Program-made: the position numbers and the translations under genes
From: Typhlomys cinereus
Lineage: Eukaryota > Chordata > Mammalia > Rodentia > Platacanthomyidae
Reading direction: 5' to 3'
Assembly: GCA_023101885.1 (NCBI GenBank)
Contig: JALPQD010000224.1
Span: 2,362,355-2,426,354 of the forward strand
DNA: 64,000 nucleotides
Notes under the pieces: model-generated
What the model saw: only the letters and a program-made list of their open reading frames with translations
Database searches by the model: none
Told to the model about the DNA's origin: nothing
Shown: positions 44,901-56,012 of the stretch, in pieces
Numbering within the stretch: position 1 is the stretch's first letter
Layout: each line of letters starts with the position of its first letter

Positions 44901-45787
44901 CTTAGAACAGCTTTCATTGTGTCCCAGAGATTTTGGTAAGTTGTATTTTCGTTATCATTCACTTTCAGGAAATCTTGAATTTCCTTTTTAATTTCTTCCT
45001 GAATCCAGTTCTCATTCAGCATCATAGTGTTAAGTTTCCAGGAGTTAGTGTATTTTCTCTTGTTTGATGTGTTGTGGATGTCCAGCTTTAGGCCGTGGTG
45101 GTCTGATAGGGCACAGGTTAGAATTTCAACTTTCTTGTACATGTGTAGATTCATTTTGTGGCCCAATATGTGATCTATTTTGGAGAAAGTTCCGTGTGCT
45201 GCTGAGAAAAATGTGTATTCTTTGGTGCGTGGGTGAAAAGTTCGATAGAGATCTGTGAGGTCCATTTCTTTCAGGGTTTGATTAAGTTCCAAAGTGTCTC
45301 TGTTAAGCTTTTGACCTGTTGATCTATCCCATGTAGAGAGGGCGGTGTTGAAGTCCCCAAGAATTATCGTTTGGGGGTTGATTTCTTGCTTTAGACGCTG
45401 TAGGGTTTTCTTAATGAATGTGGAGGGGCCCGTGTTGGGTGCATATATGTTCAGTATTGTGAAATCTTCCTGGTGAATTGTACCTGTGACTAAAATGTAG
45501 TATCCATCCGTGTCTCTTATAATTTTTTTTGGTTTGAAATCCACTTTGTCTGATAGCATAATGGCTACCCCTGCCTGTTTTCTGCTTCCATTTGCTTGTA
45601 GAATTGTTGACCAGCCTTTTATTTTTAGAGCGTGCCTATCTTTTGTGGTGAGATGGGTTTCCTGCAGGCAACAGATTGATGGATTGTGATTTTTAATCCA
45701 AGTTTGTAATCTGTGTCTCTTGATCGGTGAATTAAGTCCATTAACATTTAGTGTTATAATGGAGAAACTATTGTTAATTCCAGACAT
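41964..45787 (-). pseudogene. L1 ORF2 (endonuclease/reverse transcriptase), one frameshift
   Basis: About 1,275 codons, the usual L1 ORF2 length. The apurinic-type endonuclease is complete with Asn14 (TLNVNG), Glu43 (LQETHL), the GDFNT motif and the SDHH motif. Reverse transcriptase follows with FADD at residues 700-703 (43679-43690), and the C-terminal cysteine motif [18 protein letters not shown] is present. ORF2 protein nicks target DNA and reverse-transcribes L1 RNA at the nick. The frame is open from the ATG at 45787 to about 42662. There, one base present in the other two copies (gtggttagtg, here gtggtagtg) is missing, and the remaining 239 codons or so lie in another frame. The nuclease and polymerase domains upstream are open, so a C-terminally truncated product is conceivable. 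Confidence 0.95.
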
Positions 45788-45837
45788 TTATTATGTTTAG
45801 TAGCTTTTATAAGTATATTGCTTCGCTTTTAATGGTG

Positions 45838-46904
45838 TTATATTTGCCTTCTGTTCTCCTGGATATGCCTGTTTTTTTCTTCAAGCTTGAGTATCATTTC
45901 TAGCAGTTTTTGAAGGCCTGGTTTGGTGGCCATGTATCCCTTCAAGTTGTCTTTGTGCTGGAAAATTTTTCTTTCTCCCTCGATCATGACTGATAGTTTT
46001 GCAGGGTAAATCAGCCTGGGTTGACATTTTTGCTCATTCAATACTTGAAGTATGTCTCTCCAAGCTCTTCTTGCTTTTACTGTTTCGACTGAGAAGTCAT
46101 TTGTTATTTTAATAGGTTTGCCTTTAAAAGTGACTTGTTTTTTCTCCCTTGAAGCTCTCAGCACCAGTTCTTTATCTTGAATGTGGAGTGTTTTAACTAT
46201 TATTTGCCGCGGTGTGCTTCTAGTTTGGTCGTATCTGTTTGGGGTGCGGAATGCCTCTTGTATATGAATGGGCCTCTCTTTTTTTAGATGAGGAAAGTTT
46301 TCCTTGATAATCGTTTGAAAAATTTCCTCAGGGGTGGTATTTTGAGATTCTTGCTCCGGTATTCCATGTATACGCATGTTAGGCTTCTTCAGGGTGTCCC
46401 ATATCTCTTGGATATTTCTCCCAAGTATCTTTTTGGCTTTAACAACCTCTTCCATTGAGCTGGTTAGTACTCCCACTTTATCTTCAAGGTCTGAAATTCT
46501 GTTTTCTGCTTCATTAGTTCTGTTGATAAGACTCTCTGTGGCGTTCTGGGTTGAAGATAACTTGTCTTTTAGCTCAGTTTTAAACTCTGCTTGAGTTTGT
46601 TTTAACTGTTCTATGCCACTTTTTGTTTCTTGCACTGTTTTTCTCAACTCCTCCAGATGTCTGTTGTGTTCCTCTTCAAAGCGATTGATTCGATTATGTA
46701 ATTCCTCCCGGATTTCCTCTTTCATAGTATTGAACATGGTAATGATCATATTTTGAAAGTCGTTATCCTGGGTCAGGCTTTCCTGGCCTTTTTCCGCGGG
46801 TTTGTTCTTGTTGGAGTCTAACATTATGGGATTAATTTCTTCAGTGGGAGATTTGTTTGAGTGTTGCTTCTCATGGATTTGCACTTTGACTTTGGCATTG
46901 TCAT
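45838..46904 (-). pseudogene. L1 ORF1 (RNA-binding chaperone), start region shifted
   Basis: ORF1 protein forms trimers on L1 RNA. An open frame of about 348 codons covers a charged N-terminus, a long coiled coil (roughly residues 55-155, rich in E/K/L heptads), an RRM-like domain (around NMRIHGIPEQE), and the C-terminal domain with REKKQVTFKGKPIK and YPAKLS. The conserved ATG (46896-46898, with another six bases upstream) reads in a different frame. Relative to the copy at 54937 there is a 4-base deletion at about 46859, so translation from the normal start terminates early. The first in-frame ATG of the long frame is about 20 codons in (MLDSNK), which could in principle be used. Confidence 0.93.
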
Positions 46905-47362
46905 TTTAACTCTTAAGATCTCTCAATTTCACTAAACTGAATTATTTGGCCTGGGGTACTGGTGGGCGGGGCCTGAACGGGGACTCACCTAGGGAGCGGG
47001 GTGAGGTCCGGGTGGACCGCGTGCGTGTCCGGACTGGTGGAGCGGGGTGGGGCGAAAAGGGAGGATGGGCGCGTCGGCGTGGAGCTATTTAACCCGAAGG
47101 CAGCTGGGGCGGGGCCCGGGCGCAGGGGGAGGTCCTCCTCGTCCCTCGGCCCCCGCGCGGCTCCGGCTGAATGGCAGGAGTCGGAGCCGGGTCCCCGTGG
47201 GCTGACCTGGGGTCCTAGAGCGCGCGTTGAGGCCCGGCTGGATCTCGCCTATGCGTCCTGACCGGCGGAGCTGGGGTGGGGCGAAAGAGGGAGGATGGGC
47301 GCGTCGGCGTGGAGCTATTTAACCAGAGGGCAGCTGGGGCGGGGCCCGGGCGCAGGGGGAGG
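46905..47362 (-). promoter_or_regulatory. L1 5' UTR with tandem monomers
   Basis: GC- and CpG-rich promoter region. A monomer containing gaggatgggcgcgtcggcgt and ggagctatttaac occurs twice, with the common point at 47081 and 47311, a 230-bp period. The outer (right) copy is partial. On the L1 sense strand the shared motif reads gttaaatagctcc, a TATA-like AT-rich patch in otherwise GC-rich DNA. Tandem 5' monomers acting as promoters are well known in mouse L1. Confidence 0.85.
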
Positions 47363-48041
47363 CTTTTTTTTTTCTTATGAACATTTAATGTTACGAATTT
47401 CCTTCTAAGTTCTGTGCCGATGTAATCTCTGTGTTTGATGTGCTACTTTAGTTTAATTCATTTAGACAGTCTTGTATTTCCTGGGCTGCTTTGGAGCTCG
47501 GGGCTCCAGGGCACTCCCCACCTCAGCCTTTCTTTCCTGGGCTGGAACCACCACTTCCAGCTTGAGTTTTCATCTGAGCACCGTTCCGAATGGTTCCGAA
47601 TGTCCTCTTTGACTCTGTGACACATGGATGGATCATTTAGACTGGTTAATTTGCACTATCGGAGCCTTTTCTAGGTGTTTGGTTGTTGACTTCATGCTGT
47701 CAAAGCAAGCGTGAAGGACTGGTTCCTATGGTGCTCCGGCTCACACGCAAAGCCTGGTGCGCGGGCTGTCCTGGTAGTATTCAGGCTTGTGCCACCTGGC
47801 ATATGAGATACAGTTTTGGTGAATTTTCTGTGTGTACTTGAAAAGACGCTGAGTTCCTAGTTGTTGAAGTGCTCATCGGATCTGCCCAGTTAAGGCTGGC
47901 AGCACTCAGCTTTCCCATGCTGTCTGTTGTCATCAACGCACGTTAGAGTCGCCAACTGTGATGCACGTCAGCGTCTACATTTGTTTCCTGTGCTTTGAAG
48001 TTGCTGTTCTAGAATGTGTGTGTTGTAAAATATTTTAAAGT
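47363..48041 (+). other. CDYL intron 1, with a B1 fragment
   Basis: Unique intron apart from a reverse-orientation B1 at about 47468-47565 (ctgggctgctttggagctcg, cccacctcagcctttctttc, tgggctggaaccaccacttc). Confidence 0.5.
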
Positions 48042-48215
48042 TAATTACATGTGCACGTGTGTACATGGGCATGCGTGTGCATTGCTGCATGTGTGGAGCT
48101 GAGAGGACATCTCTCGGGAGTTGGTTCTCGTTTTACCAGTGTGAGTTCCTGGGGTCAGTTCAGCTTGCAGAACAGGACTTCTACTTGCCGAGCCTTTCCA
48201 CCTGGGTGTGCATTT
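48042..48215 (-). mobile_element. B3/B2-type SINE
   Basis: Reverse copy: gagctgagaggacatctctc, gggagttggttctcgtttta, ccagtgtgagttcctggggt. Confidence 0.6.
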
Positions 48216-48389
48216 TTAGCTGGTTTGTTGACTATTTAAAACTACTGCAAACTGTCTGTTTCTAGTAATACTTTTGAAAGTGACTTTTACTTCATAGCCT
48301 TGGGGCGTCTATGAACAGCCTCTTCTTTCTAGTTTGTTTCTATATTTAACACACCCAGAAGCTACGTTTTCTTAAACCATTATTTATAT

Positions 48390-48475
48390 TATTAGTACTG
48401 GGGATAGGACTAGAACTCAAGGCCTGATTCACACCAGGCAAGTTTGCTACCACAGACCTGCATTTCTCAGCCCAC
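48390..48475 (-). mobile_element. ID-type SINE
   Basis: Reverse copy: tactggggataggactagaa, ctcaaggcctgattcacacc, aggcaagtttgctaccacag. Confidence 0.65.
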
Positions 48476-48600
48476 CGTTACACTTAAAGTCATTATAATA
48501 TGATTGGATTTATATATCAGGATTTTATTTGCATTTTATATTATGTTTTAATTGTTCCATCACAATTCTTTTGGTTTCACAGCTATAGTTCCTCGCTTTT

Positions 48601-48666
48601 TGGTATAGTTATTTTGGGGATTACAATATGTGATTTTGGTATAGTCATTGGGGATTACAATATGTG
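48601..48666 (+). repeat. Short tandem duplication, about 32-bp unit
   Basis: tggtatagttattttgggga...tatgtg (48601-48632) is repeated at 48637-48666 with one substitution and a 2-base deletion. Confidence 0.85.
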
Positions 48667-48761
48667 TTTTCCTTTATCTTAACCTGCTAAGCATGGGCAT
48701 CAAATCTCTGGATGAAACAATTTTTAATAGTATTCTTTTAATGTTTTACCTGTTATTTGCG

Positions 48762-48932
48762 TGTGATAGGGGAGCGAGCACGTATATTCCATGGCACATG
48801 GATGGAGGTCAAAGGACAGCGTTTGGACATCCGTTCTCTTTCAGCATGTGGCTTCCGGAGGTTGATTGTAGTCACCTGGTTTGCTAGTAGTAGATGCCTC
48901 ATGCGTTGAGTCATCTCACTGCCCCTAACAGT
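48762..48932 (-). mobile_element. B3/B2-type SINE
   Basis: Reverse copy: ggaggtcaaaggacagcgtt, cagcatgtggcttccggagg, gcgttgagtcatctcactgc. Confidence 0.75.
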
Positions 48933-48989
48933 ATATTTCAGTTTACTTCTCATCTTCAGTGGCTGTATGCTATTACTACCTCTTTGTAC

Positions 48990-50080
48990 TTTGTAAACTC
49001 ATCAGTAACATTGTAGATCTTGCTTTTAAGCTCTAATCTTTTGTAGAAACCACGATAAGAAATTGCTTACTAAACATACTCAGTAAGTGACCAGTTTTTG
49101 TCTCTTCATTTCCTCCTGCAGATCTGAGTCTCCAGCTTGTATAATTTCCGCTTGCACTACAGGACTTCACCTTGCTTGTAGCGTAGCTCTGCCGGTGACA
49201 TGTAGTTTAATTGGACTTTCTCTTATTTGTCTTCACATTTAAATGATAGTTTTGCCAGATACTAGAATTCTTGCCTGAAAGCTTTCTTGTTTTTCTTCTT
49301 TGGTCCCTTGAGTGTGTGGTCCTGATGTCTTAATATGTGTAGTTTCTAGTGAGAAAGCCAATCTTCATTCTTGCTGTCCTTGGTTTCCTGTCTGTGACGG
49401 GCCACTTTTTTCTGACTTCTTTCAAAATGCCCTTTACCTGATTTCCACCTTCACCTCGGCTGTGTCGGGAAACTTTGTGTTTTTGGAGATCATAGAGCAG
49501 CTGCTGCTGGTTTCAGGTGGGGACGTCTCAGTCTTCTCTCACATCTTCAGCTTCTCTCTCACATCTTAGCTTCTCTTTTATCCCCTCCCCCCAGCCCACT
49601 GCTTCTTGTTGGTATTCAAGTCTTAGAATTCTCGTTTTTTTTTTCAATCCATCTTTTTTATTATTATTTTGTATTCAAGTTTTTGCAGATGGAGAAAGCA
49701 TCCAGCTCTTAACTTCTACTTGAGAATTTTTTATTTATTCTTTAACAACTTTATAACATGTGTGTGTATATATATATTTTATTCATAGACACCATTACCT
49801 TCTCTTAACTCCTTCCCCCTACACTGAACCCCCTTTTCTCAACCCCCCTTTTCTCCTACCTCCCCCCAGTCTCTTGTGGCCTAATGAACTTAACGTCATT
49901 GGTGCTGCGGGCATAGGTGGGCATGTTTGCTTGAGCAAGGATACCGCTGAGGAGGTGACTGTTCAATCCACACAGCGCGCCTCTGGCTGGGGCCTGTGGA
50001 GCTCGTCCCCGTCTGCCACCGATAGTCCTGAGCGGGCTCTAGTTGAGTTAGTTTTATACATTTTCTTTCAGGGCTGGGGG
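48990..50080 (-). mobile_element. Ancient L1 (L1M-type) 5'/ORF1-region and 3'-end relics
   Basis: Landmarks recalled from old mammalian L1s in reverse orientation: aggacttcaccttgcttgta, gctctgccggtgacatgtag, gatagttttgccagatacta (a diverged form of the common tttgctggatatagaattct). At about 49730-49880 an AT-rich stretch plus ccccccttttctcctacctc resembles a separate old L1 3' end. Subfamily unassigned. Confidence 0.55.
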
Positions 50081-50083
50081 GTT

Positions 50084-50360
50084 GGCTGGCTGGTCATCCC
50101 TTGCAAGTAATGAGGACCCGAGTTCAGATCCCTAGAAATTATTCCAAACATTGGATGTGGTGGCAGGTGCCTATCTGTGATCCCAGCAATGGCGAAATGT
50201 GGAAAGGGGGAGATGAGGGGGAAGGGGGAGACACACGACGACACAGATGATCTCAGCTAATCTGACCTACTAGTGAAGTCTCAGGCCAGAGACCTGAGGT
50301 TGTCCCCTGACCTGTGTGTGGGCCGAACACTCCACATACATAAAAATGAAAAGGAAAAAA
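50084..50360 (+). mobile_element. Composite SINE: tRNA-like head plus B1-like middle
   Basis: Head-like gggctggggggttggctggc and gagttcagatcccta, then B1-like gatgtggtggcaggtgccta and tctgtgatcccagcaatggc, then the B3-like ggttgtcccctgacctgtgt. The order suggests a B4/RSINE-type fusion element. Confidence 0.6.
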
Positions 50361-50389
50361 AGGACAGATGTTTGGTTCACACCTAGAAT

Positions 50390-50960
50390 TTTCATTTTTA
50401 TTGATTATTTTTCTCTTGAAATTGCCTGGTCCATTCAGTCATTGATACATTTCCATCAATTTTTTGTGTGTGTTTAAAATTCTTTTGATTTTTGTTTGCA
50501 CATGGGTCATACTTGTTGAAATTTCGGAAAGTACTGTTGTGGGTTAGAATTCTTTTGTGATCTTGAAGATGCTGGTTCCAGTAGTGGGAAGTGACGTTCC
50601 GTGGAAGCAGCTGGAGTCTGGCAGGAGGAGAGTTGCAGTTCTGTTTATCGCCTTCCTGTTGCTTTGTCAGTCTGTCCCTCTGGGGTCTCCTGGGCCTTCC
50701 CTGTTGGAAGTGGGCTGAGGTGGGCACTTCTGCTACTTCTGGTTCTCGCTCTGGATTCGTTTGCGCTGCTAGCTTTGATCTGTTTCTCTCTTTCTCTCTC
50801 TCTAGTCCCTGACTTCCTTCTTGCAGAGGACGTGAAGCTAAGCTGTCAGATGGCATATTTCATGTTCGCCTTTGGGTGTCACTCCTGTCCCTCTGAGGGT
50901 CTGGTTTCTAGCTCTTTCCCAGCACTAACTAGGAGCATACCTTTCCCTTGGGCTTTGCAG
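50390..50960 (-). mobile_element. Possible ancient L1 5' UTR/ORF1-upstream relic
   Basis: ttgtttgcacatgggtcata and ctgttgaaatttcggaaa-like context echo the segment of old L1s lying 5' of ORF1. This would continue the relic to the left in the same orientation. Weak. Confidence 0.35.
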
Positions 50961-52849
50961 TTGTAGCTGCGGGCAGGCTAGGATACCCGAAGCCAGAGAG
51001 CCATCAAATGCTACTTTTACCTATTCTTGGTTTACTTCTCTTCCATGCTTTTGTGAACAGTCCTTAGATTTCTTTTTTATCTGCAGGAGCTGTGAACAGA
51101 AAGTGGACTTATAGTGTGTGCTTAGAAATAGTGGGTTTCATAAGCAAGTCTTCCTGTTGGGCTTCTATCATTTTATGGCCATTCTGTGGATTTTAAAAAA
51201 AGAATGATTTCTGTATGAGATTCAACTGCCTGTCCTTTGTTCATTCCATTTGAAATTTGTCTTTGTTCCTTTTTCGAAGGGGGGGGCGATCAGCAGAGGT
51301 TTTCTAAGGCCAAAGCTCCCTCTCCCGTGCTCAGAAGCGTTTGAAGATGCACCCCGGCCCTGCTGGGGCTCTGCCATGTCCTCCCTCTCTCTGCCCTGCT
51401 GCCCTCCTGCTCTGACTGCAGTCCGCCCCCAGCTGCTTTCTCTAGTGGCTGGTGCCCCAAGAGTGCCCTGGCCTTAGGCTGCGGCACCAGGTCAGGCTGG
51501 CCTGGAGGTGGACAGATGCACAGGACACGCCTTGGGTCTTGCTGCTGGCTGTTGCCCCTCACTGCTCGCCCCGCCTCCCCCACCAGCACAGGTCAGCATC
51601 TGTGTCCTCCCCCACCAGCACACTGGCGGGGTACTTGACTCTTCTTTGACTGTTACTGAAGAGTTTTACTTTCAGTAAGGAGGTCAGAACACATTCTCCC
51701 ATGTTTCTGCCCTTTGAAATGAAGCAGATTGGATCCTGCTTGAAGGGCTTAAATGTAGGGAGCAGGTTGGTAGGAGATAGGTTTCCCAGGGTCTCTCCTG
51801 CCCCTAGGACCTCTCTTGCTCTGAGGGGCCTTTGGGGGGGCGTGCTCTCCTGCCCCCAGGGCCTCTGACCTGGAATCAATCTCACCTGGCCCGGGTCCCA
51901 TCTCCAGATCACAGGCAGCAGCAGCAGCCTTTGGCGAATTATTTGCCTTCGGACCTTGTTTAGCTTCCTTGCTGTGTTAGTTTAAAAAACATGATCATGG
52001 TTGTATTTCTGAAGATGCCTCTTGCCACCACTCCTGACAATGTGAGTTCAGTTCCTTAGGGCTGCAGTAGAGACATCCTCGCCTCCACATGTGTGCCGTG
52101 TTTATTATCTTAGAAGTCGTATTTTCGTGGCAGCATTGGAAATGATCTTGAACATTGCCTCCCTGCCTCGGTTAGGACCTACTGTCTCAGGTCTGAAGAC
52201 TCGATCTGCTGTCTAAGCCTTTTCGGCCGTTGAAACACCTTTGTGTTTCACACATCGTGACAGCTCGTCCAGACACTAGCACCATGTCCATCAGTTTGAG
52301 AGGTGGGGCTCTGGTCTCCTTCTGACTCACTGCTGCAGACGTGGGGACCACATGTTGGCTGGCGCTCGAGGTCCGAGCACTAGTCACTCTGTGTGCACAG
52401 ACGGGTGTTTTGTCCAGGGAGACTCCTCAGCAGTAACTGGCTTAGTCACTGTCCTTCAGCCTTATGCTTTCAGGTGCAGAGACCCAGAACAAGAGAAGGT
52501 AGTTACTGTATCATGACCCACACGCCTCCTACCACAGAGGAGTGTGCATTAGTCACCCCCTTTTAGAGCTGCAGAGGAGTCCTCAGCTCTGGTGACAAAC
52601 ATCAGAGACCTGTCACCACAGTTGGCGTCCCCCTCCCTAGCTTCTTCCTTGCTCCCTCCACCCCCTGCTCCAAGCAAAGAATCACCCTCTGCCTTCTGAG
52701 CTACACACTGTTTCTCAGACTTGACAACCTTACCAACCACCCCTCCATCTCATCGTGCGCCCCTCTGGGCCAGGGGTCTATCCGCTGAGTTCTTCAAGAA
52801 AATGTTTTTCTTTGGTACATAATCTCTAAAATGGAGGAAGGGAGATAAG

Positions 52850-52882
52850 AATACTGGACTAATACTGGTCTAATACTGGACT
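52850..52882 (+). repeat. 11-bp tandem repeat, three copies
   Basis: aatactggact, aatactggtct, aatactggact: adjacent, one mismatch in the middle copy. Confidence 0.9.
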
Positions 52883-53391
52883 TTCAAAACTCATCACTTA
52901 AAATGAAATTTTGTAGAACTATTGACTCATTTAGTATGAGTATTTGTCTCATTTCTTTAACTTGGTGTGTGTGTTTCAGGCTATATTTGTTTAAAATGTG
53001 GACAGATTATTCACTGTAGCCCATAGTTAACTGTGGTTTTGGCTGTAGAAAGATTGAAATCAAAATTGGAAACTACTTCCCCAAAGAAGTGCATTAGATG
53101 GTGCATTTGAATAGTGATGATATATATAAACATAGTTGATCTCAGCACTGCAGAAACAACCAAATGTGATCAATAATGCTAATCTCCAGCTATCTTAACC
53201 ATGAAAAGTAAAACTGAGGTTGTGATTGGCTAAAGGACACATGCTAGGTGTTGGTGTCAGGATCTGGAAAGCCACGCAGGTGATCCAAGGGGGACTTGAT
53301 GCTGCAGACTGTCAGGCAGTAAAAGGTACAGGCTGCAAGAGTCTGAGCAGCCTGTCCAGAGCAGCCACGCTAGCAGGACATGTGTGGATTG

Positions 53392-53453
53392 ACAGATTGA
53401 CATGACACATGATGGTGACTCCACAGATTGACATGACACATGATGGTGACCCC
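53392..53453 (+). repeat. 31-bp tandem duplication
   Basis: acagattgacatgacacatg...gtgactcc (53392-53422) followed directly by the same 31 bases with one change (gtgacccc, 53423-53453). Confidence 0.92.
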
Positions 53454-54607
53454 TTAGGAAGATCTAGAACCAGTGCTGGTGGCTCCGGGGGCAGTTGTGT
53501 CCTGTCTGCAAAGCTTGGAGACCCAGGAATCGGAGCCCGTGATGGCAGCCCCACAGGTCCACCTGGAGAACACCAGGATATGAGGGATGGAGAAAGGAGT
53601 ATCCCCGGGAAACAGGGAGCCTTGGTCCCAAGTGGGTCTCAGTGGATGATGCCCATCCACAGTGGTGAGGTCAATCTTGTTCAGAGTCTGCCAAGACACC
53701 AGAAGCCTTAAAAACCCAGAAATAGATGTTTTCCTAGTTGCCCAGCAACCTTGGGCCAGTCATGTTGACATGTAAAGTTAACCGGGGCAAGACAAGGGTG
53801 AAAAGCATCCACATTGGCAACCAGAGGAAGCAGTTTATGCAGAGGCCCAAGGAGGAGCTTGGAGGAAGGCAGGCTGCTCACAGCTGAGGTTCCATCCTCA
53901 AGAAGTGCCCTGGGGTGGGGGCGTGCCCAGAGACAAACCTTCACCAACAGCTGATGAGCTGCAACACGCAGAGGAACACTGAAGAGCCAGTGTCTGTCTG
54001 GCGCCTCCTGCTGGCAGAGTGTGGATGGCGTGGGCTGGGCGGAATCCTCTGAGAACGGGCACCAGCCCACACCTCCAGCCGTGCTGCTGCGAAAGCAGGT
54101 GGCCTTCCCGGACTGTTCAGTTGTGTTCCCCACCAGAACACTGTAATCCTCAACATTAGAATAAAAACAGCCTTTCATTTTGAAGTCATTTTAGACTTAA
54201 AACTTGTGTGGTAGAGTTCCGAATTTTACTGCTGCCCACTGCCAGAGCCTGTAGATACCGACCTGGAGCTTGTGGACCTTGAAAATGTCTGATTCTTCCA
54301 GGCCCAGCAGCACGGCACTTCCTTCTCTTGTCTCTCAGTGGTCACAGTTCCTCCTTCTTTCTGGTCTTGTCTTCCACAGTTTTGCAGAAAGTTTCATCTC
54401 GAAGGTCGTCCCTGAGTTCAGAGGTAATGTCCTGACAAGCATCTCACCAAAGCGCGCCGCTCACATGGGCCAATGGTGTAAAAACAGACACTTATTTTCA
54501 CATGGCTCCAGAGGCTGAAAGCCCACGTATGCCTTGCTTTGGAAGCTTTGTTTGCTTGTTGTTAGAGAGGAGGACACACTAGCACAAACACTTATGCCAC
54601 AGTACAC

Positions 54608-54750
54608 AATCGTACCATTGTCCGAGGACAGTGTTCAGAAATTGATTTTCTCTTTCCACCACGTGGACTTCTGGGGAAAGAAGTCAGCCCACCAGGTCCA
54701 CAAGCAAGCAGACTCATTTACCAGCTGATCGTCTGCCTGCCCACAGGGGC
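54608..54750 (-). mobile_element. B3/B2-type SINE
   Basis: Reverse copy: cgaggacagtgttcagaaat, tctttccaccacgtggactt, ctggggaaagaagtcagccc. Confidence 0.7.
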
Positions 54751-54959
54751 TTGTGTTGCAGATGGCGTCTGCTCAGCCCTCACATGGCCTTTTCTCTTGG
54801 TGTACGTATTCGTAACTTTCCAAATTTGCAGTCCTCCTGCATCAGCTTCCAGCACAATCAAAGGCATGTACCGCCATGGCCACTTGTTTTATAAGTACCC
54901 CAGTGATACTAAACCAGGGTCTACCCATGCATTTTTTTTTTATTTTTTCATACATTTTT

Positions 54960-56012
54960 TATTATTTCAGCTCATACAAACTTAATTAGGTACACCAGTT
55001 CCCTCCCTCCCTCCTCCTCCCCCCGAACCCCCTGCTCTCTCTCCCCGCACACCTCCCGCCCCATCCCCCGTGCCTCCTGCCCCAATTCCCAGAGTCCTTT
55101 CTTGTGCATGCCTGACTCTCCTCTGGGCCCTCCTCTCCGATGACATACAAGGACCCAGTGGCATTTCCCTGAAGCCTTTCCTGTGTTCCCCTTAAGCATA
55201 GGAACACTACTGTGGCTGTCAATCTCTTGCCTCCAAGGATCTTGGTGCCTTTAGCAGATGCTAGACTTTGTGAGGTCAATAGTGTGTTGGACATTGCGCC
55301 AGGCATACAATGTCCAATTATGATTGCTTCGGCCCTAACTTGTGTGGAGTATCTTGCAAATCATTGCTCCTCCCATCCTTTTGCTCTTACACTCTTACCG
55401 CCCCCTCTTCCGCAAATGTCCCTGAGCTTCAGGATGGGGAGAGATTAGTCTGGCTTAGTTCTAGGTGGTTGATATAGAGTCTCTGAAGTTCTGGATAGTG
55501 GTTCGTTGATTTTCTTTTGCAGTTTTGTTGCTCCTGCAATGCCCTTCACTCCATCGTGATGGGCACTGTATGTCACCCCCTGGCCAGAGACAGAAAGCTA
55601 TTAAACTGGAGTCTTGTTATAAGAGCACATTCAAGGGTAGATGTAATACTTATAACCAAAAGTGGAATCTCATGGTCATATGGCATTTGGCAATGGGAGG
55701 GGTCAATCACCCATTTGCAAAATGGTTACTTTTTAATCTGCCAGACTATATGTCCTCCCCTTCTGGTGAGTTCATACCCCCTTAGTTGTAAATGATCAGG
55801 AACGAATGTCTGTGAACTTAACTAGGTGTCACATTACTTTCTTGCAGTCCTTGATGGAGGCCTATTTTCTCTACTGTAACATGGTCACTTCTCTCCTTGT
55901 TTCTGGTGTGGCCCTCCAACCCCATCCCTCCTGTTCATAATCCTTGCAATTACTGTAGGTAATACATAGATTTACCTATGAGTGTCTCAAGATGGGCTGG
56001 GTGGGTTTGGTA
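54960..56012 (-). other. L1 3' UTR
   Basis: Matches the first copy (1-1041) more closely than the 40993 copy over the C/T-rich (+ strand) tract at 54998-55090. The insertion or rearrangement near 55650-55690 (aaccaaaagtggaatctcat) resembles an ORF2-derived phrase also seen at about 1336 and 56308. Confidence 0.7.

Larger units (their letters stand above)
40993..47362 (-). mobile_element. L1 retrotransposon, full length, nearly intact
   Basis: A complete 6.4-kb LINE-1 antisense to CDYL: poly(A) (T-run at 40993-41006), 3' UTR with G-rich tract, ORF2, a 50-base spacer, ORF1, and a CpG-rich 5' UTR with tandem monomers. The right edge is sharp at ggaggctttt. Both edges touch a cttttttttt run, so any target-site duplication is low-complexity and cannot be proved. 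Two small indels disable the ORFs (see their entries). It is the least damaged L1 in the window. Confidence 0.95.
50961..54607 (+). other. CDYL intron 1, longest mostly unique stretch
   Basis: About 3.6 kb with no identified gene or transposon, the longest such stretch to the right of the promoter. It holds three small direct repeats: an 11-bp unit three times at 52850-52882, a 31-bp unit twice at 53392-53453, and a repeated cccccaccagcaca at 51570-51625. A fragment at about 54475-54530 (cacttattttcacatggctc) may be an old repeat. Confidence 0.5.

Noticed and set aside
43173..44939. Plus-strand frames rich in Leu, Ser, Phe and Ile (up to 153 codons), resembling membrane proteins
   Set aside because: They are antisense to the L1 ORF2 and recur at the same place in the other L1 copies, so they are shadows of the real frame.
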